From Dermanyssus gallinae (lineage: Eukaryota; Arthropoda; Arachnida; Mesostigmata; Dermanyssidae), in assembly GCA_003439945.1 (NCBI GenBank), contig QVRM01001074.1, positions 1-64,000 on the forward strand: a stretch of 64,000 nt of DNA. The letters are read 5' to 3'. Below are positions 61,786-64,000 of this stretch, one piece after another. The notes under the pieces were generated by a model. The model had not been told where the DNA came from. It saw nothing but the letters and a program-made list of their open reading frames with translations, and made no database searches. Within the stretch, counting starts at the first letter, position 1. Each line of letters starts with the position of its first letter. The position numbers and the translations under genes were made by a program.

Positions 61786-62032
61786 GTATATATATATATA
61801 TAGATAGATATATACCAGCTCAGTGTATTTAAAGCACCAATTTGGTATAGTGTGGAAGTGTCGTGGCTCGCTTCTAGCAACCCGCATCTACCGTCGATAC
61901 CAAAAGACACCTTTAAAAACGAGCGCATTGATAACAAGATATATATAAAAAAATGCTTACTGGTTGTTGCTAACGTCTAAGATTGTTTTCGTTGCGTTGG
62001 CGTTGTTTTGCGGGTTTTCATGAAATAGCTCG

Positions 62033-62119
62033 ATGGAGCTCTGCGTGGAGAGGCGGCTCAAGTTTTATGAAATCTTCTGTCTCTCGCTATGCTGTAATTT
62101 GGCTGTGGGAGAGTATCAG
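62033..62119 (+). CDS. Possible signal-peptide exon of a further gene
   Basis: An ATG opens 29 codons (MELCVERRLKFYEIFCLSLC, then CNLAVGEYQ) ending in phase 0 at CAG before the donor gtaaat. The basic start and the hydrophobic Cys/Leu core resemble a signal peptide. A (TA)n tract begins a few bases after the donor. Short first exons like this arise by chance, so the call rests on the combination of ATG, hydrophobic core and a good donor. Confidence 0.3.
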
Positions 62120-63148
62120 GTAAATATATATATATATATATATATATGCTTTTTTCTACATCAATGCCATGCACACGATACTGTTTGTTAAGCATAAGTT
62201 GAAATATGAACAATATCAGCAACTATTGCGCTTAAAATTAGCTTCTAATTAGCGTTGCAACGTAGTGAGGTTGTTAGTGCTTATGTTGCTATTTTGACAC
62301 GAAGAACAGTGATACATAACATGCAGTCGTAAACACAATTAGTCGTCGGGTTATAAAATAAAACAGAATAAAGCAAATACACAAGAAAAACGCCTTTATC
62401 CTGAGAGTGCCGCGGAACAGCCTTATAATAATCGGGTGGATAAGAAATTCGCTGCATCGTCTGTCTACAAAGAGCTTATGCCGACGGCAGCACCGAAAAA
62501 AAACATTCTTCGAAAGCAACCAAAATGAATATTATGTGAATTGGTTTTAAGCTGCGTTTGTAATTTGGTCGCACAACTGTAAGATGTCAAACGCTCCAGT
62601 GACAACGGAGCAGAACGAGTGGCGTCCTGTAAACTCATCTGTTCTTTCTTAAATGCAATGAAAAATTCAAGCAAAATCAGGCGCAGTTTAACTGACTAAT
62701 GCACCGGCGTACAGTAGTACCTTTACCAAATTGACTGACTCGTTTGAGAGAGACAGTATCGGCCGGTGCCCATACTGTCTCGCTCAGGTTGCACTACGTT
62801 ATGGACAGCCAGGAACAGCTTTGGATGAGAAGACTGTGCTTTAACTTTCTTGAAACTCGTGATGACTGACCAGCGAATGAAGCTGCGCGAAAGAGCGGAA
62901 GAAACCGATAGTAGCAATGATTTGGTGTGGAGAGCTTCCGTATTTTTGTCGACTGGCGCTAGCATATTCTGGGAGCTTACCAATCTAGCTGCACCGGACA
63001 TATCACCTTCAACTGGAAATTCACCCGTCTGCGAAGAAGGTCGTCGTCAACGTGGGATATCACCTAGGATATTGATCCTTCGTGCGTCAGGTTCCTGGGC
63101 CTTAATCCCATCGCGAAAATTTGCGTTGGCTCTCTCTAATCAGAACAG

Positions 63149-63266
63149 GCAGGGACCGAACGTCCTTTTTGGCTCGAAGAAGCGCAACACGACCGGCTGG
63201 CGAACGAGCACAAAGAGTTCCAGGCGTGGAAGTCGTTGGCTTTGGCGACGTTTAAAAGAGACATTG
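63149..63266 (+). CDS. Possible internal exon, charged helical segment
   Basis: After a CT-rich tract and an AG (agaacag) the plus strand reads AGTERPFWLEEAQHDRLANE, HKEFQAWKSLALATFKRDI and one extra base before the donor gtacgg (phase 1). The peptide is predicted to be one long charged helix. It is in phase with the exon at 62033-62119, so both could belong to one gene that runs off the right edge. Alternative acceptors at 63143 and 63152 change the first residues and the phase. No family is recognised. A frame of 150 codons from 62850 overlaps it in another frame. Confidence 0.33.
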
Positions 63267-64000
63267 GTACGGTGTTTTGCAACAGTAGATCGCACAGATT
63301 AGAGCAAACTGCGTAATAGTTTAGTATGACGCATGTTTGCCTGAGTATCGACAGGTAGAGTGTTTATATCATTTTATTCTCTTGAGACCCGGTGAGATAT
63401 GGACTGGGTTTCAACCGGTCCATATCTAACCGGGTCGACGTGTTGACGGCGTCTCATGCATGACATACGATACATGCCTGGCAAGACCTTCTCGTGAAGA
63501 CACCTTTACATGCAGGACATGTAGCCATGTGAAATCACCTGAAACTAGAGACGCGTGTGCGACATACTGGAGAGAGAGCCAAGAGAAGTTTCAGAGCCTC
63601 CGCAATCATCTTCAAGGTTGCTGCCACACCAGGACTGACACCCTCTAATATCCGAGCGACGTCTGTTAAGGCGCCTCCAACATCTCTGCGCAAAATATTT
63701 GTAGGATAGCAGTGTCCGTTAAGCAGCGCGGCCATAGACAGCGTCGGTTGGCGGCAATGCCGAAGCAAGCTAAATTCATGGCGCCAAATTAAAGATGCCG
63801 CCACCATACTAGCGAAGACGCGGGCAGTCACTAAATGCGCGGCAATCTGTGAGTATATAAGGAGGCATGAGAGAGTCGGTAGTCGTTGGTGCGAGCCAGG
63901 CAGAGGACGTGTGTTGCTTGAGCGAGAGAATGGCGAACTCGTAACGGTCGCCGGCCAGCCATGGAGGTGGTGGACACTACAATATTGTTACGGATGTTCC
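63267..64000. other. Right edge of the window, unassigned
   Basis: No exon could be supported. A TATATAAG box at about 63855 is followed by a GT/GAG-rich stretch, like a core promoter or an LTR promoter on the plus strand. Without the flanking sequence a long terminal repeat cannot be shown. Confidence 0.25.

Noticed and set aside
63840..64000. Long terminal repeat at the right edge
   Set aside because: A TATA box is present, but no terminal motif, primer-binding site or second repeat can be seen inside the window.

Overview
The window is animal nuclear DNA, most likely from an arthropod. It has spliced genes with GT-AG introns, long introns full of decayed retrotransposons, a Tc1-like DNA transposon, tRNA-derived SINEs and about thirty (TA)n microsatellites. 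A chelicerate, perhaps a parasitiform mite, fits but is not shown; the hormone gene below has an arthropod look (DWRFPYKRS). No prokaryotic organisation is present, and most long open frames are composition artefacts of microsatellites or GC-rich DNA.

Gene 1, minus strand, about 30.07-11.1 kb: a three-exon gene for glycoprotein hormone beta 5 (GPB5, thyrostimulin beta subunit). Exon 1 (29945-30067) encodes the signal peptide and first knot cysteine. Exon 2 (23835-23939) carries the CxGxC knot motif. Exon 3 (12069-12266) carries the DWRFPYKRS segment and the CxCxxC...C tail. All junctions are phase 0 and the mature product has ten cysteines, the number in this family. The introns are 5.9 and 11.6 kb; the second contains a restriction-like-endonuclease retrotransposon, a dead Tc1 element, an R1-like LINE and SINE-like units. 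Directly after the TGA stop, in the same frame, lies a further 115-codon open frame that looks coding. It suggests stop readthrough or an alternative 3' exon.

Gene 2, plus strand, about 45.2-60.2 kb: an apparently undescribed single-pass (type II) membrane protein, assembled here from eight exons (50457-60186) whose splice phases all agree and which give 444 residues. It has a disordered Gly/Asp/Pro-rich N-terminal part, one membrane segment, and an ectodomain with 14 cysteines and three N-glycosylation sequons. A probable start exon lies at 45224, but the exon linking it was not found. Exon 7 has been partly duplicated in tandem (168-bp unit), and the DNA at the stop codon is also duplicated. 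Between 41.5 and 45.7 kb the DNA is GC- and CpG-rich and may be its promoter and 5' UTR.

Other regions: 0.7-1.8 kb and 46.3-47.4 kb hold two minus-strand copies of one LINE family. 2.3-3.6 kb is GC-rich with a long CAA/CAG repeat. A perfect 23-bp hairpin sits at 4965-5016. 35.1-36.9 kb holds a plus-strand LINE remnant. A SINE with a 15-bp target duplication lies at 37.6 kb, and an inverted SINE pair flanks (TA)n at 61.3-61.8 kb. Possible first exons of a further plus-strand gene lie at 62033-62119 and 63149-63266. The rest is non-coding as far as can be read.
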